Assembly: GCF_001553005.1 (NCBI RefSeq)
Contig: NZ_KQ959896.1
Span: 457 to 8,929, forward strand
Reading direction: 5' to 3'
From: Gemelliphila asaccharolytica
GTDB taxonomy: Bacteria > Bacillota > Bacilli > Staphylococcales > Gemellaceae
DNA length: 8,473 nt
Shown here: piece after piece, positions 1 through 5,459 of the stretch
How positions within the stretch are numbered: the stretch's first letter is position 1
Layout of the letters: every line of letters starts with the position of its first letter
The notes under the pieces: model-generated
Database searches by the model: none
Seen by the model: the letters and a program-made list of their open reading frames with translations, nothing else
Told to the model about the DNA's origin: nothing
Program-made: the position numbers and the translations under genes

Positions 1-1
1 T

Positions 2-292
2 CTTGTCTTTAAATATGATAATGACCCTTCAATTATGACTCAGTATTACAAAAATGGAGAAGGTGATCTTGTATCAATTAATTCAAACTTTGCAGTAGAT
101 GCTGGTATTAATCCTAAAAATGATGCTATAATTTTTGAAAAACCAGAAAATAATCCTTATGCTAACCTTATTGTTGTAAGAAAAGGTGATAAAGACAAAT
201 TAGTTATCAAAAAATTGATAGAAGCATTAAAATCTGATGATACTAAAAACTTTATTGACTCTAAATACAAAGGTAGCGTGGTTGCAGTTTAA
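2..292 (+). CDS. metQ: MetQ/NlpA-family methionine ABC transporter substrate-binding lipoprotein (C-terminal part)
   Basis: The gene is cut by the left edge of the window; the last 96 residues are readable in one frame from base 2 to the TAA stop. Seen: INSNFAVDAGINP, ENNPYANLIVVRKGD and a C-terminal DSKYKGSVV block. These match the end of NlpA/MetQ lipoproteins, where the N-F-A and N-P-YANI-VVR segments line the ligand cleft of the C-terminal lobe. Known for the family: a membrane-anchored receptor that hands methionine to the MetN ATPase and MetI permease. The lipobox and N-terminal lobe lie outside the window. The ATG at 35 is an internal methionine, because the family similarity continues upstream of it. 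A terminator follows 11 bases after the stop, so this is the last gene of its operon. Family membership is confident; the substrate could be another amino acid. Confidence 0.85.
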   Translation, partial: LVFKYDNDPSIMTQYYKNGEGDLVSINSNFAVDAGINPKNDAIIFEKPENNPYANLIVVRKGDKDKLVIKKLIEALKSDDTKNFIDSKYKGSVVAV

Positions 293-302
293 AAAATTAA
301 AA

Positions 303-336
303 AAAAACAAATGACCTTTTTCGGTCATTTGTTTTT
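303..336 (+). terminator. Rho-independent terminator of the metQ-like gene, probably bidirectional
   Basis: An inverted repeat pairs 308-316 (caaatgacc) with 323-331 (ggtcatttg) around a 6-base loop. It extends into A/T pairs on both sides and ends in a T-run at 332-336. The matching A-run at 301-307 supplies a T-run on the minus strand, so the hairpin can also stop leftward transcription. It probably once served the convergent CYTH gene, whose 3' end is duplicated just to the right. Confidence 0.85.
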
Positions 337-349
337 AATTTTAAATATC

Positions 350-582
350 TTAACATTCTAATTTTTCAAAAAATCTAAAGACCTTTTTATTTTAGGTGCC
401 GATTTTTTATAATTAATAGAAAGTTCTTTTAATAAATTTTTAAAGGACTCTTGCCCCAATTCATAATCATTCACTTCAAATTCTAATTCATAATCTTCTT
501 TATTGTTTAAAAATATAGTCTTATCTAAAACAAGTAAACCTGTTTGTAATTTTTTTTCTTTTCTAAATGTTACTATTTCAGA
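350..582. repeat. 233-bp direct repeat, left copy
   Basis: Every base is identical to 2162-2394 (constant offset 1812). Identity stops at 349/2161 (c versus t) on the left and at 583/2395 (g versus a) on the right. It covers the last 225 bases of the CYTH gene plus 8 bases beyond its stop. The two copies bracket the cadmium cassette. Perfect identity suggests a recent duplication, or ongoing homogenisation. Confidence 0.97.
358..582 (-). pseudogene. Orphan 3' fragment of the CYTH-domain gene
   Basis: Read leftward, this encodes residues 115-188 of the CYTH protein whose intact gene lies at 2170-2736, with the same stop codon. It has no start codon or ribosome site of its own. At residue 115 the reading passes directly into cassette DNA (583 onward). 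The fragment keeps the acidic YELEFEV strand but lacks the EXEXK motif and the basic strands, so it cannot make a working tunnel enzyme. It is a by-product of the insertion event, not an ancient decayed paralogue, since no base has changed. Confidence 0.93.
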
Positions 583-730
583 GGTTAAGTAAGGGTTTCA
601 GTACACGTCAATAGACGTCAAAATATTGATTTTAAGTGATTTTTGATTTTTTGAAACTCATTATGTCGCACTACAAATCAATAAAAACTCTACCTTTTTT
701 AGATAAATATATCATCTGGATATTGAAGTT

Positions 731-766
731 AAGCCCTGCTATCATTCCGATGGCAGGGCTTTTTTA
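731..766 (+). terminator. Strong hairpin terminator upstream of cadD
   Basis: Bases 731-743 pair with 749-761, including the GC-rich block gccctgc/gcagggc, around the loop attcc, and a T-run follows at 760-766. No gene ends just before it in this window. It is therefore either a leftover terminator of a donor gene lost at the left seam, or an insulator. It lies upstream of the cadD promoter, so it would block read-through from the left and not act as a leader attenuator for that promoter. Confidence 0.85.
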
Positions 767-811
767 TATTTGGTACACTAACTTCTTATCTATATTTTGG
801 TGGAGCTGAAG

Positions 812-840
812 TTGACATCTACAAAGTTTAATGTTAGAAT
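812..840 (+). promoter_or_regulatory. Sigma-A type promoter of cadD-cadX
   Basis: A consensus -35 TTGACA (812-817) is followed after 17 bases by the -10 TAGAAT (835-840). Transcription would start near 847, inside the palindrome at 842-863 and about 25 bases before the cadD start. The placement also rules out the longer cadD frame starting at 831, which would begin upstream of the transcript. Confidence 0.85.
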
Positions 841-841
841 A

Positions 842-863
842 CATTCAAAAATATATTTTAATG
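842..863 (+). promoter_or_regulatory. Candidate CadX operator (imperfect palindrome)
   Basis: A 22-bp imperfect palindrome is centred at 852/853, with 9 of 11 pairs matching (outer arms catt and aatg, A-run and T-run inside). It resembles the AT-rich 'TCAAATA-N-TATTTGA' type sites of CadC/SmtB repressors. It covers the expected transcription start just after the -10 box, where a bound ArsR-family protein would block RNA polymerase. Assignment to CadX is inferred from position and family. Confidence 0.6.
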
Positions 864-872
864 AGGTGTTTT

Positions 873-1487
873 ATGATTCAAAACATTGTTACTTCAATAA
901 TCCTATATTCTGGGACAGCCGTAGACTTACTTATTATCCTAATGTTATTTTTTGCCAAAAGAAAAAGCAGAAAGGACATCATTAACATCTATTTAGGACA
1001 ATTTCTAGGCTCTGTTAGTCTAATATTACTAAGTTTGCTTTTTGCATTTGTCTTAAATTATATTCCTAGTAAAGAGATTTTAGGTTTACTCGGTTTGATT
1101 CCAATTTTCCTAGGCCTCAAAGTTTTGCTTTTAGGAGATTCTGATGGAGAAGCTATTGCAAAAGATGGTTTGAGCAAAGATAATAAAAACCTGATTTTTC
1201 TAGTCGCTATGATTACTTTTGCAAGTTGTGGCGCTGACAATATTGGTGTCTTTGTCCCATATTTTACCACCTTAAATTTAGAGAATTTGATAGTGACTTT
1301 ACTTACTTTTCTAGTCATGATTTATCTCTTGGTTTTTTCTGCCCAAAAATTAGCACAAGTCCCTTCTGTTGGAGAAACTTTGGAAAAATATAGCAGATGG
1401 TTTATTGCTGTTGTCTATTTAGGATTGGGGATGTATATACTGATTGAAAACAACAGCTTTGACATGCTATGGGCTGTGTTAGGCTAG
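873..1487 (+). CDS. cadD: CadD-family cadmium resistance membrane transporter
   Basis: This 204-residue integral membrane protein has the length usual for CadD. Six hydrophobic segments are visible, at roughly residues 3-27, 38-62, 67-87, 106-130, 138-157 and 173-192. Conserved blocks include GTAVDLLIIL (14-23, with an in-membrane Asp18) and SCGADNIGVFVPYF (118-131, with Cys119 and Asp122), likely parts of the metal path. Known for the family: cadmium efflux or resistance encoded on staphylococcal plasmids and in streptococci, of the LysE-like transporter type. The start at 873 is chosen because gaggtg (863-868) precedes it; the in-frame ATG at 831 overlaps the promoter -10. Its stop overlaps the ribosome site of cadX, so the two genes are translated as an operon. 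Confidence 0.92.
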   Translation: MIQNIVTSIILYSGTAVDLLIILMLFFAKRKSRKDIINIYLGQFLGSVSLILLSLLFAFVLNYIPSKEILGLLGLIPIFLGLKVLLLGDSDGEAIAKDGLSKDNKNLIFLVAMITFASCGADNIGVFVPYFTTLNLENLIVTLLTFLVMIYLLVFSAQKLAQVPSVGETLEKYSRWFIAVVYLGLGMYILIENNSFDMLWAVLG

Positions 1488-1498
1488 GAGAAAAAATT

Positions 1499-1837
1499 AT
1501 GAAAAAAGATAGTATCTGTCAAGTGAATGTTATAAATCAACAAAATGTTACAACCGCAACGAACTACCTTGAAAAGAAAAAAGTCCAAAAATCACTTCGC
1601 ATTTTATCAAAATTTACCGATAATAAACAGATAAATATCATCTTTTATCTCCTTGCCGTCGAAGAACTCTGTGTCTGCGATATAGCCTGTTTATTAAATC
1701 TCAGTATGGCATCTGCCTCCCACCATCTTCGTAAACTAGCCAATCAAAACATCTTGGACACTAGAAGAGAGGGGAAAATTATATATTATTTTATAAAAGA
1801 TGAGGAAATCAGAGATTTTTTTAATCAACTAGGATAA
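1499..1837 (+). CDS. cadX: CadX/CadC-type ArsR-family metal-sensing repressor
   Basis: This 112-residue winged helix-turn-helix protein has the ELCVCDIA metal motif (Cys58, Cys60) on the DNA-reading helix region, followed by the recognition segment SMASASHHLRKL (69-80) and the wing REGKIIYYF. Cys7 near the N-terminus completes three of the four ligands of the CadC cadmium site; the usual Cys11 is Val here. At the second (alpha-5) site the usual His103 is Glu. Metal binding releases such repressors from the operator, so it should derepress cadD. The start at 1499 is preferred because aggag (1486-1490) lies at proper spacing; an in-frame ATG at 1469 lies inside cadD with no such site. The gene begins 11 bases after cadD. 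No terminator follows it. Confidence 0.9.
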   Translation: MKKDSICQVNVINQQNVTTATNYLEKKKVQKSLRILSKFTDNKQINIIFYLLAVEELCVCDIACLLNLSMASASHHLRKLANQNILDTRREGKIIYYFIKDEEIRDFFNQLG

Positions 1838-1887
1838 CAACTATTTTTACTACTTTATACTTTTCCATGATTATAGGGGGATTATAT

Positions 1888-2141
1888 ATGAAATTTTTTG
1901 AAGAAAATTATTCACAAGAAATACCTACTCGTATCAAAAATTCAAGAAAAAATACAATATTACACAAAGCGAACTAAGCAATGCAGATCAAGTTAGTCAA
2001 GTTGAAAGTGGTAAGCGACCAATTACGAGTTCGATGTTAGTTTATTTAAATGCTCTAACCGCTTCGAGCTATACGTATATCGTTTTTGGAGAGTTAGATG
2101 AGTTTATTGAGAATCTGTTTCATTATTTATTTCTAAATTAA
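1888..2141 (+). pseudogene. Broken XRE-family helix-turn-helix regulator gene
   Basis: A good ribosome site (aggggga, 1875-1881) precedes ATG 1888, but the frame stops after 29 codons at 1975-1977. Skipping back one base at the A-run 1947-1952 restores a typical Cro/C1 stretch: RIKNSRKKYNITQSELS, then VSQVESGKRPITSSM and LVYLNAL. A single lost A is therefore the simplest lesion. The loop between the first two DNA-binding helices also looks a few residues short. At the 3' end the gene is cut by the cassette seam at 2115; the restored frame runs 8 codons into the 32-bp CYTH scrap (antisense to it) and stops at 2139-2141. It probably belonged to the donor DNA. No functional product is expected unless slippage occurs. 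Confidence 0.75.
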
Positions 2142-2147
2142 ATTTAT
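2116..2147. repeat. 32-bp scrap of the CYTH gene interior at the right cassette seam
   Basis: It is identical over 32 bases to 2494-2525, with mismatches on both sides (2115 c versus t; 2148 t versus c). In CYTH coding terms it corresponds to about codons 71-81. It has the same orientation as the intact gene and as the left 233-bp copy. With that copy it defines a second, disrupted CYTH copy in which the cassette replaces the equivalent of 2395-2493. Confidence 0.85.
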
Positions 2148-2161
2148 TTTTTTTTAATTTT

Positions 2162-2394
2162 TTAACATTCTAATTTTTCAAAAAATCTAAAGACCTTTTT
2201 ATTTTAGGTGCCGATTTTTTATAATTAATAGAAAGTTCTTTTAATAAATTTTTAAAGGACTCTTGCCCCAATTCATAATCATTCACTTCAAATTCTAATT
2301 CATAATCTTCTTTATTGTTTAAAAATATAGTCTTATCTAAAACAAGTAAACCTGTTTGTAATTTTTTTTCTTTTCTAAATGTTACTATTTCAGA
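2162..2394. repeat. 233-bp direct repeat, right copy (inside the intact CYTH gene)
   Basis: This is the partner of 350-582 with no mismatch. It forms the 3' part of the complete CYTH gene. Recombination between the copies would remove 1812 bp, deleting the cassette and restoring a single intact CYTH gene next to the metQ terminator. Confidence 0.97.
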
Positions 2395-2736
2395 AATCAA
2401 ATATAAATGTTCTAAACATTTTATTTCCTTTAATTTATCACTTATTTCTTGAGGGCATACTTTGAAATCTATTTTTTTTATTGGCTCAATATTTGTTTCA
2501 TTATTTATTTCTAAATTAAATTTATCTTTTTTTATTTTTAATGTTATTTCCTTTTTATTTTCATTTTTTCTTATTCTTAATGCTATATTATTGTTTTTCA
2601 AAGTATTTTTCTTATCGTCATAGTAATAATTTTCATTTATAATATTTTTTTCTTCTTTTAAATTAAAATATTTATAAATTTTTTGATATTCTTCTTTAGT
2701 TAAAAGACTTTTAAACTCTATCTCCTTTTCTTCCAT
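2170..2736 (-). CDS. CYTH-domain protein (YjbK-like triphosphate tunnel enzyme)
   Basis: This 188-residue protein begins with the diagnostic EXEXK motif (EIEFK, residues 5-9). It continues with the basic strands ALRIR (52-56) and EITLKIK (63-69), the lysine/arginine strand TFRKEKK (119-125), the acidic strand YELEFEV (145-151) and KSAPKIKRS near the end. These are the charged strands that line a triphosphate tunnel. Known for the family: metal-dependent hydrolysis of inorganic triphosphate, nucleoside triphosphates or thiamine triphosphate; the substrate cannot be read from the sequence. The start lies 3 bases after the mnmM stop, and its ribosome site (aaagga) is inside mnmM, so the two are one operon. 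The 3' 225 bases are duplicated at 358-582. Its original downstream terminator is no longer adjacent. Confidence 0.9.
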   Translation of the reverse strand: MEEKEIEFKSLLTKEEYQKIYKYFNLKEEKNIINENYYYDDKKNTLKNNNIALRIRKNENKKEITLKIKKDKFNLEINNETNIEPIKKIDFKVCPQEISDKLKEIKCLEHLYLISEIVTFRKEKKLQTGLLVLDKTIFLNNKEDYELEFEVNDYELGQESFKNLLKELSINYKKSAPKIKRSLDFLKN

Positions 2737-2739
2737 TTA

Positions 2740-3291
2740 TTATTTAATCCTTTCTACAATAAATAAAAAAGGAGGATTATTTTTTTGATTTATAAAATTG
2801 TATTTTAAAACTTCATATTCTTTTTGATCTAATGTTTTTAAAAACTTTTCTAATCCTTCTTTTTCTTTTTTTCCTTCTTCATGTCCCCAGTAAACTGTAA
2901 TTATTATAATTCCTTTTTCTTCTAAAAAATTTAACATTTTTTCCACTGTTGCTTTAGTAATATCTACTTTGGTTGTTATAGTGTGGTCGCCAGAAGGTAG
3001 GTACCCCAGATTAAAAATAATTGCTGTTACTTTTTGAGGAACATATTTATCAAAATTTTCATGACTATCTAATATTAATTCACATTTGTTTTTATTAATT
3101 TCATTTTTTAATAAATCTTTCGTTTTTTCTATAGCTATTTTTTGAATATCAAACGAATATACTTTTTTAGCTGCACTTTTCACTAAAAACAAAGTGTCTT
3201 TACCATTTCCACAAGTTGCATCTATTACTACACTATTTTTATCTATTTTTTCATCTAAAATTCTTTTTGCAAATTTTAATACTTTATCCAT
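2740..3291 (-). CDS. mnmM: MnmM (YtqB) tRNA 5-aminomethyl-2-thiouridine methyltransferase
   Basis: This 183-residue class I S-adenosylmethionine methyltransferase has motif I DATCGNGKDT (24-33), the acidic FDIQ end of strand 2 (47-50), DSHE (75-78) and the family-specific NLGYLPSGDH (94-103). It also has a late FINQKNNPPFLFIVE block that is typical of the YtqB/rRNA_methylase (PF06962) family. Known for the family: methylation of nm5s2U to mnm5s2U at wobble position 34 of tRNAs in Gram-positive bacteria, which lack the MnmC enzyme. The start is supported by aaggaag five bases before the ATG. It is the first gene of a two-gene operon with the CYTH gene. The interval 3292-3380 upstream must hold its promoter, but I see no convincing -35/-10 pair there. 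Confidence 0.9.
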   Translation of the reverse strand: MDKVLKFAKRILDEKIDKNSVVIDATCGNGKDTLFLVKSAAKKVYSFDIQKIAIEKTKDLLKNEINKNKCELILDSHENFDKYVPQKVTAIIFNLGYLPSGDHTITTKVDITKATVEKMLNFLEEKGIIIITVYWGHEEGKKEKEGLEKFLKTLDQKEYEVLKYNFINQKNNPPFLFIVERIK

Positions 3292-3380
3292 TATTTCTTC
3301 CTTAGTTTAACAAATTATTTTTTCTTTGGTATAACAAAGTTTTATTCTTTATTTCTTCTATATATTTTTAACAACATAAT

Positions 3381-3407
3381 AAAAAAACCTTGCTTTATGC
3401 AAGGTTT
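3381..3407 (-). terminator. Terminator of the LysM/NlpC-P60 gene
   Basis: Bases 3385-3393 (aaaccttgc) pair perfectly with 3399-3407 (gcaaggttt) around a 5-base loop. The A-run 3381-3387 becomes a T-run on the minus strand directly after the stem. It starts 7 bases beyond the hydrolase stop codon and separates that gene from mnmM. Confidence 0.9.
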
Positions 3408-3413
3408 CATTTT

Positions 3414-4343
3414 TTACGCCACTCTTATAAATACTGGACCGCTTCCTAAATATGCAGTTGTTAATACTGTTTGGTTACCATTAAATCCACCGTGAACAGC
3501 TTGACCTCCTCCTGCATAAACTGCTATATGAGCATATCCTAGTCCACCATTAGCATAATAAATTAAATCTCCAGGTACTGCTTCACTAGCTGACACTACT
3601 GTACCTAATGCCATATATCCTGCTGGATAACTATGATGATTGATACCTACTGCTCTTAAAGCATTTGTTACAAGCATTGTACAATCTTGATATCTTCCTA
3701 ATTGCGAAATAGCTGCTGAATAAATAGCATTTGCTTTATTTGAAGAAGATGGTGCTTGTTGAGTTTGTACTGGTTCTGATTGTTGAGCTACTGGTTGTTG
3801 AGCTGCTGGTTGCTCTACAACTTGTTGTTGCTTAACTTCTTGAGTAGCTGGAGCTTGTGCTTGTGAAGCTTCTTGTTTTTCTTCAGTCACTTGAGGTTCA
3901 GAAACCGCTTCTTGTTTTTCTTCAGTTGCAGGAGCTGTTTCTTTAACTACTCCAGTTACATTTAATACTTTTCCTACTAATATAAAATTAGGATTTTCTA
4001 TACTGTTTGATTTTACCAAAGTATCTACAGTTAAACCAAATTGACTTGCAATTTTAAATAATGTATCTCCTGCTTTTACAGTATAAAATCCTGTTTCTTT
4101 TGCTTGTGCTATGTGTTTTCCTACTACATTATAAGAAAGTTCATCTCCCGGGAAGATTAAATCACTTCTTAAATTATTATCATTCATTAATTGTTCTACA
4201 GTCGTACCATTATTACGAGCTATATCCCAAAGTGTATCACCTTTTTTTACAGTATATGTATCAGCATCTGCCACTGTTGAAAATAATAGTGCCGCTGTTG
4301 CTACTACTGCTGTACTTGCTACAATCTTTTTAAATTTTGTCAT
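3414..4343 (-). CDS. Secreted LysM-LysM-NlpC/P60 peptidoglycan hydrolase
   Basis: This 309-residue protein is built in four parts. A signal peptide (1-27) has a Lys-rich start, a hydrophobic core and a VADA cleavage site. Two LysM repeats follow, at about 29-72 (YTVKKGDTLWDIA) and 86-130 (YTVKAGDTLFKIA). A Gln/Ala/Pro/Glu linker (about 133-203) contains TEEKQEA twice. A C-terminal NlpC/P60-like domain (about 204-309) has candidate catalytic Cys221 (QDCTMLV), His272 (AHIAVY) and His284 (VHGG). LysM binds glycan strands, while NlpC/P60 enzymes cut stem-peptide bonds, usually at gamma-D-glutamyl links, outside the cell. The start at 4343 is chosen because aaggag lies 5 bases upstream and a signal peptide follows directly; the in-frame ATG at 4406 would add 21 charged residues and overlaps the probable promoter. 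WalR-like boxes lie upstream. Confidence 0.92.
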   Translation of the reverse strand: MTKFKKIVASTAVVATAALLFSTVADADTYTVKKGDTLWDIARNNGTTVEQLMNDNNLRSDLIFPGDELSYNVVGKHIAQAKETGFYTVKAGDTLFKIASQFGLTVDTLVKSNSIENPNFILVGKVLNVTGVVKETAPATEEKQEAVSEPQVTEEKQEASQAQAPATQEVKQQQVVEQPAAQQPVAQQSEPVQTQQAPSSSNKANAIYSAAISQLGRYQDCTMLVTNALRAVGINHHSYPAGYMALGTVVSASEAVPGDLIYYANGGLGYAHIAVYAGGGQAVHGGFNGNQTVLTTAYLGSGPVFIRVA

Positions 4344-4397
4344 GTTCTCTCCTTTATTACTCGGCCAATAGCCTTTTTTAAAAGTTTTCCATACTTT

Positions 4398-4424
4398 TTT
4401 ATACACTCAATAAGTATATTTCAA
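4398..4424 (-). promoter_or_regulatory. Probable promoter of the wall hydrolase gene
   Basis: Read leftward, a -35-like TTGAAA (4424-4419) is followed after 15 bases by TATAAA (4403-4398). The spacing is shorter than ideal, as expected for a promoter that needs an activator. TATACT at 4418-4413 is an alternative -10 with a poor -35. The exact start is uncertain. Confidence 0.45.
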
Positions 4425-4469
4425 CTTACATTTTTAATAATAATATATATAAATCAAAAAATCTATACT

Positions 4470-4506
4470 TGTAACATTAATGTAATAATAGTGTAAGGTT
4501 TGTAAT
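4470..4506 (+). promoter_or_regulatory. WalR (VicR/YycF)-type box array upstream of the wall hydrolase
   Basis: On the plus strand TGTAAC (4470-4475), TGTAAT (4481-4486) and TGTAAG (4492-4497) repeat with exactly 5 bases between them, and TGTAAT recurs at 4501-4506. The first two fit the published WalR consensus TGTWAH-N5-TGTWAH perfectly; the third differs only in its last base. The array lies about 46 bases upstream of the candidate -35, which suits an activator. WalRK controls wall hydrolases in Bacillota, matching the gene product. The boxes run opposite to the gene. Confidence 0.72.
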
Positions 4507-4521
4507 TTTTATAAATACATA

Positions 4522-4570
4522 AAAAATAAGTTGAATAAGTCCTTTAGTCAGATAAAAGGGCTTATTCAAC
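4522..4570 (-). terminator. Terminator of the lipoprotein gene
   Basis: A 16-pair stem joins 4530-4545 and 4555-4570 (gttgaataag with cttattcaac, then a T-G wobble and cc/gg) around a 9-base loop. The A-rich 4521-4528 gives the T-run on the minus strand. It lies about 40 bases past the lipoprotein stop and insulates the hydrolase promoter region. Confidence 0.85.
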
Positions 4571-4610
4571 CTATATACATAGTTTCTAAATTATCTTTTT
4601 AACTATTATT

Positions 4611-5429
4611 TTATTTTATAAATTTCACATCATAGTAATAATAAAGTGATTTTTCTTTATCGTCAATACCATACTTTTTATCATTAAACTTCAAAGTTAT
4701 GTAACAAACAACTTTTTTATTTACATAATTTAAAATAGGGATAACTAATGTATCATCATTTTTTGTCCATTCACTTTGATCTGCTGGAACTGGTAAATTT
4801 GCTCCTCCTAAAGCTGGAGAAATTGTTGTTACAAAAGTTTTATCTCCTTTAAAATATGCTATATTCTGAGAATTAGGATTTATCATTTGCATAAGAGTTG
4901 CATGGTCATAATCTGAAGATTTTTCTTCATATTCTTTATATGTTATTTTCCCCGGTTTATTTAACAGTTGTCTTATGTCTGCAAGTACATCTTCTTCTTT
5001 ATATGTCTTATGATTATAAACATTATAAACTTCAATCACTTCTTTAAGTGGAAATATATAGCCAATTTTCATATTATTAGCACCATAAATTATATCCACA
5101 TTTTTTTCTGACATAGGAATAGATAAAAATCCTGGTGGCAATTCTCCTCTAGCTTGGTCTGGAGTTTTATAATCGAATGAATTTAAATTAAAAACTATCC
5201 AGTCACTTACTAAAGCTTTTGCTTTTTCATAATCATGCTTAAATTCAACCTTTTTTTCTTTATTTTCTTTGTTAGATTTATCTTCTGTAATAACTTTATT
5301 TTCTTCTTTTGTTTCATTAACAGCTTGGTTAGTATTAGATTCATCATTTTCTTTTTTAGTATGACTACAAGCAGTTAAAACAGTAAGAGAAGTCATTATA
5401 ATAAATATTTTTTTAAATAAATTTTTCAT
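4611..5429 (-). CDS. Lipoprotein of unknown function
   Basis: This 272-residue protein has a short signal peptide and a lipobox LTAC with the lipidated Cys at 21. A very charged Lys/Glu/Asn linker (about 22-64) would span the wall. A globular domain of about 200 residues follows; it has no transmembrane segment and includes DIIYGANNMKIGYIFPL and SPALGGANLPVPADQSEW. I do not recognise the domain. It would sit on the outer face of the membrane. The start is supported by gagga seven bases before the ATG. It follows the P-type ATPase by 45 bases with no terminator between, so it may be co-transcribed, but it also has its own extended -10 promoter. A substrate-binding or wall-stress role is possible but unsupported. 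Confidence 0.8.
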   Translation of the reverse strand: MKNLFKKIFIIMTSLTVLTACSHTKKENDESNTNQAVNETKEENKVITEDKSNKENKEKKVEFKHDYEKAKALVSDWIVFNLNSFDYKTPDQARGELPPGFLSIPMSEKNVDIIYGANNMKIGYIFPLKEVIEVYNVYNHKTYKEEDVLADIRQLLNKPGKITYKEYEEKSSDYDHATLMQMINPNSQNIAYFKGDKTFVTTISPALGGANLPVPADQSEWTKNDDTLVIPILNYVNKKVVCYITLKFNDKKYGIDDKEKSLYYYYDVKFIK

Positions 5430-5459
5430 ATCAATATCCTCGTAAATTATCTTAAAAAC

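Larger units (their letters stand above)
583..2115. mobile_element. Acquired cadmium-resistance cassette (cadD, cadX, broken XRE gene)
   Basis: Bounds are set by where similarity to the CYTH gene stops (582) and resumes (2116). Composition differs from the flanks: 25 of 60 bases are G or C at 1681-1740, against 6 of 60 at 2641-2700. cadD/cadX pairs are known on staphylococcal plasmids and in streptococci, so a Gram-positive donor is likely. No transposase, integrase or inverted-repeat ends are visible. The 233-bp and 32-bp CYTH pieces at its two sides point to homologous recombination, or illegitimate recombination assisted by homology, rather than transposition. Bases 583-730 and 767-811 hold no gene that I can support. 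Confidence 0.75.

Noticed and set aside
831..872. Longer cadD reading frame starting at 831
   Set aside because: The ATG at 831 overlaps the -10 region of a near-consensus promoter and has no ribosome site; the start at 873 has one and gives the normal CadD length.
797..985. Open frame on the plus strand overlapping the cadD promoter and start
   Set aside because: It covers the promoter, operator and ribosome site of cadD and its product resembles nothing; it is a shadow frame.
1058..1318. Minus-strand open frame inside cadD
   Set aside because: It is fully antisense to a confident gene, has no ribosome site and shows no recognisable domain.
1469..1498. Longer cadX frame starting inside cadD
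   Set aside because: There is no ribosome site at 1469; aggag at 1486-1490 serves the ATG at 1499, which puts Cys7, Cys58 and Cys60 at the CadC numbering.
350..2394. Composite transposon or IS-flanked element
   Set aside because: The flanking repeats are pieces of a chromosomal CYTH gene, with no transposase and no terminal inverted repeats.
3292..3380. Promoter or palindromic operator upstream of mnmM (ctttg/caaag arms near 3324-3339)
   Set aside because: The arms are only 5 bp, the sequence is very AT-rich, and no -35/-10 pair fits around it; chance is likely.
4061..4333. Plus-strand Leu/Tyr-rich open frame
   Set aside because: It is antisense to the LysM region of the wall hydrolase; its composition is a by-product of the opposite strand.
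4344..4406. N-terminal extension of the wall hydrolase
   Set aside because: It would place charged residues before a clean signal peptide and overlaps the probable promoter; the ATG at 4343 has a strong ribosome site.
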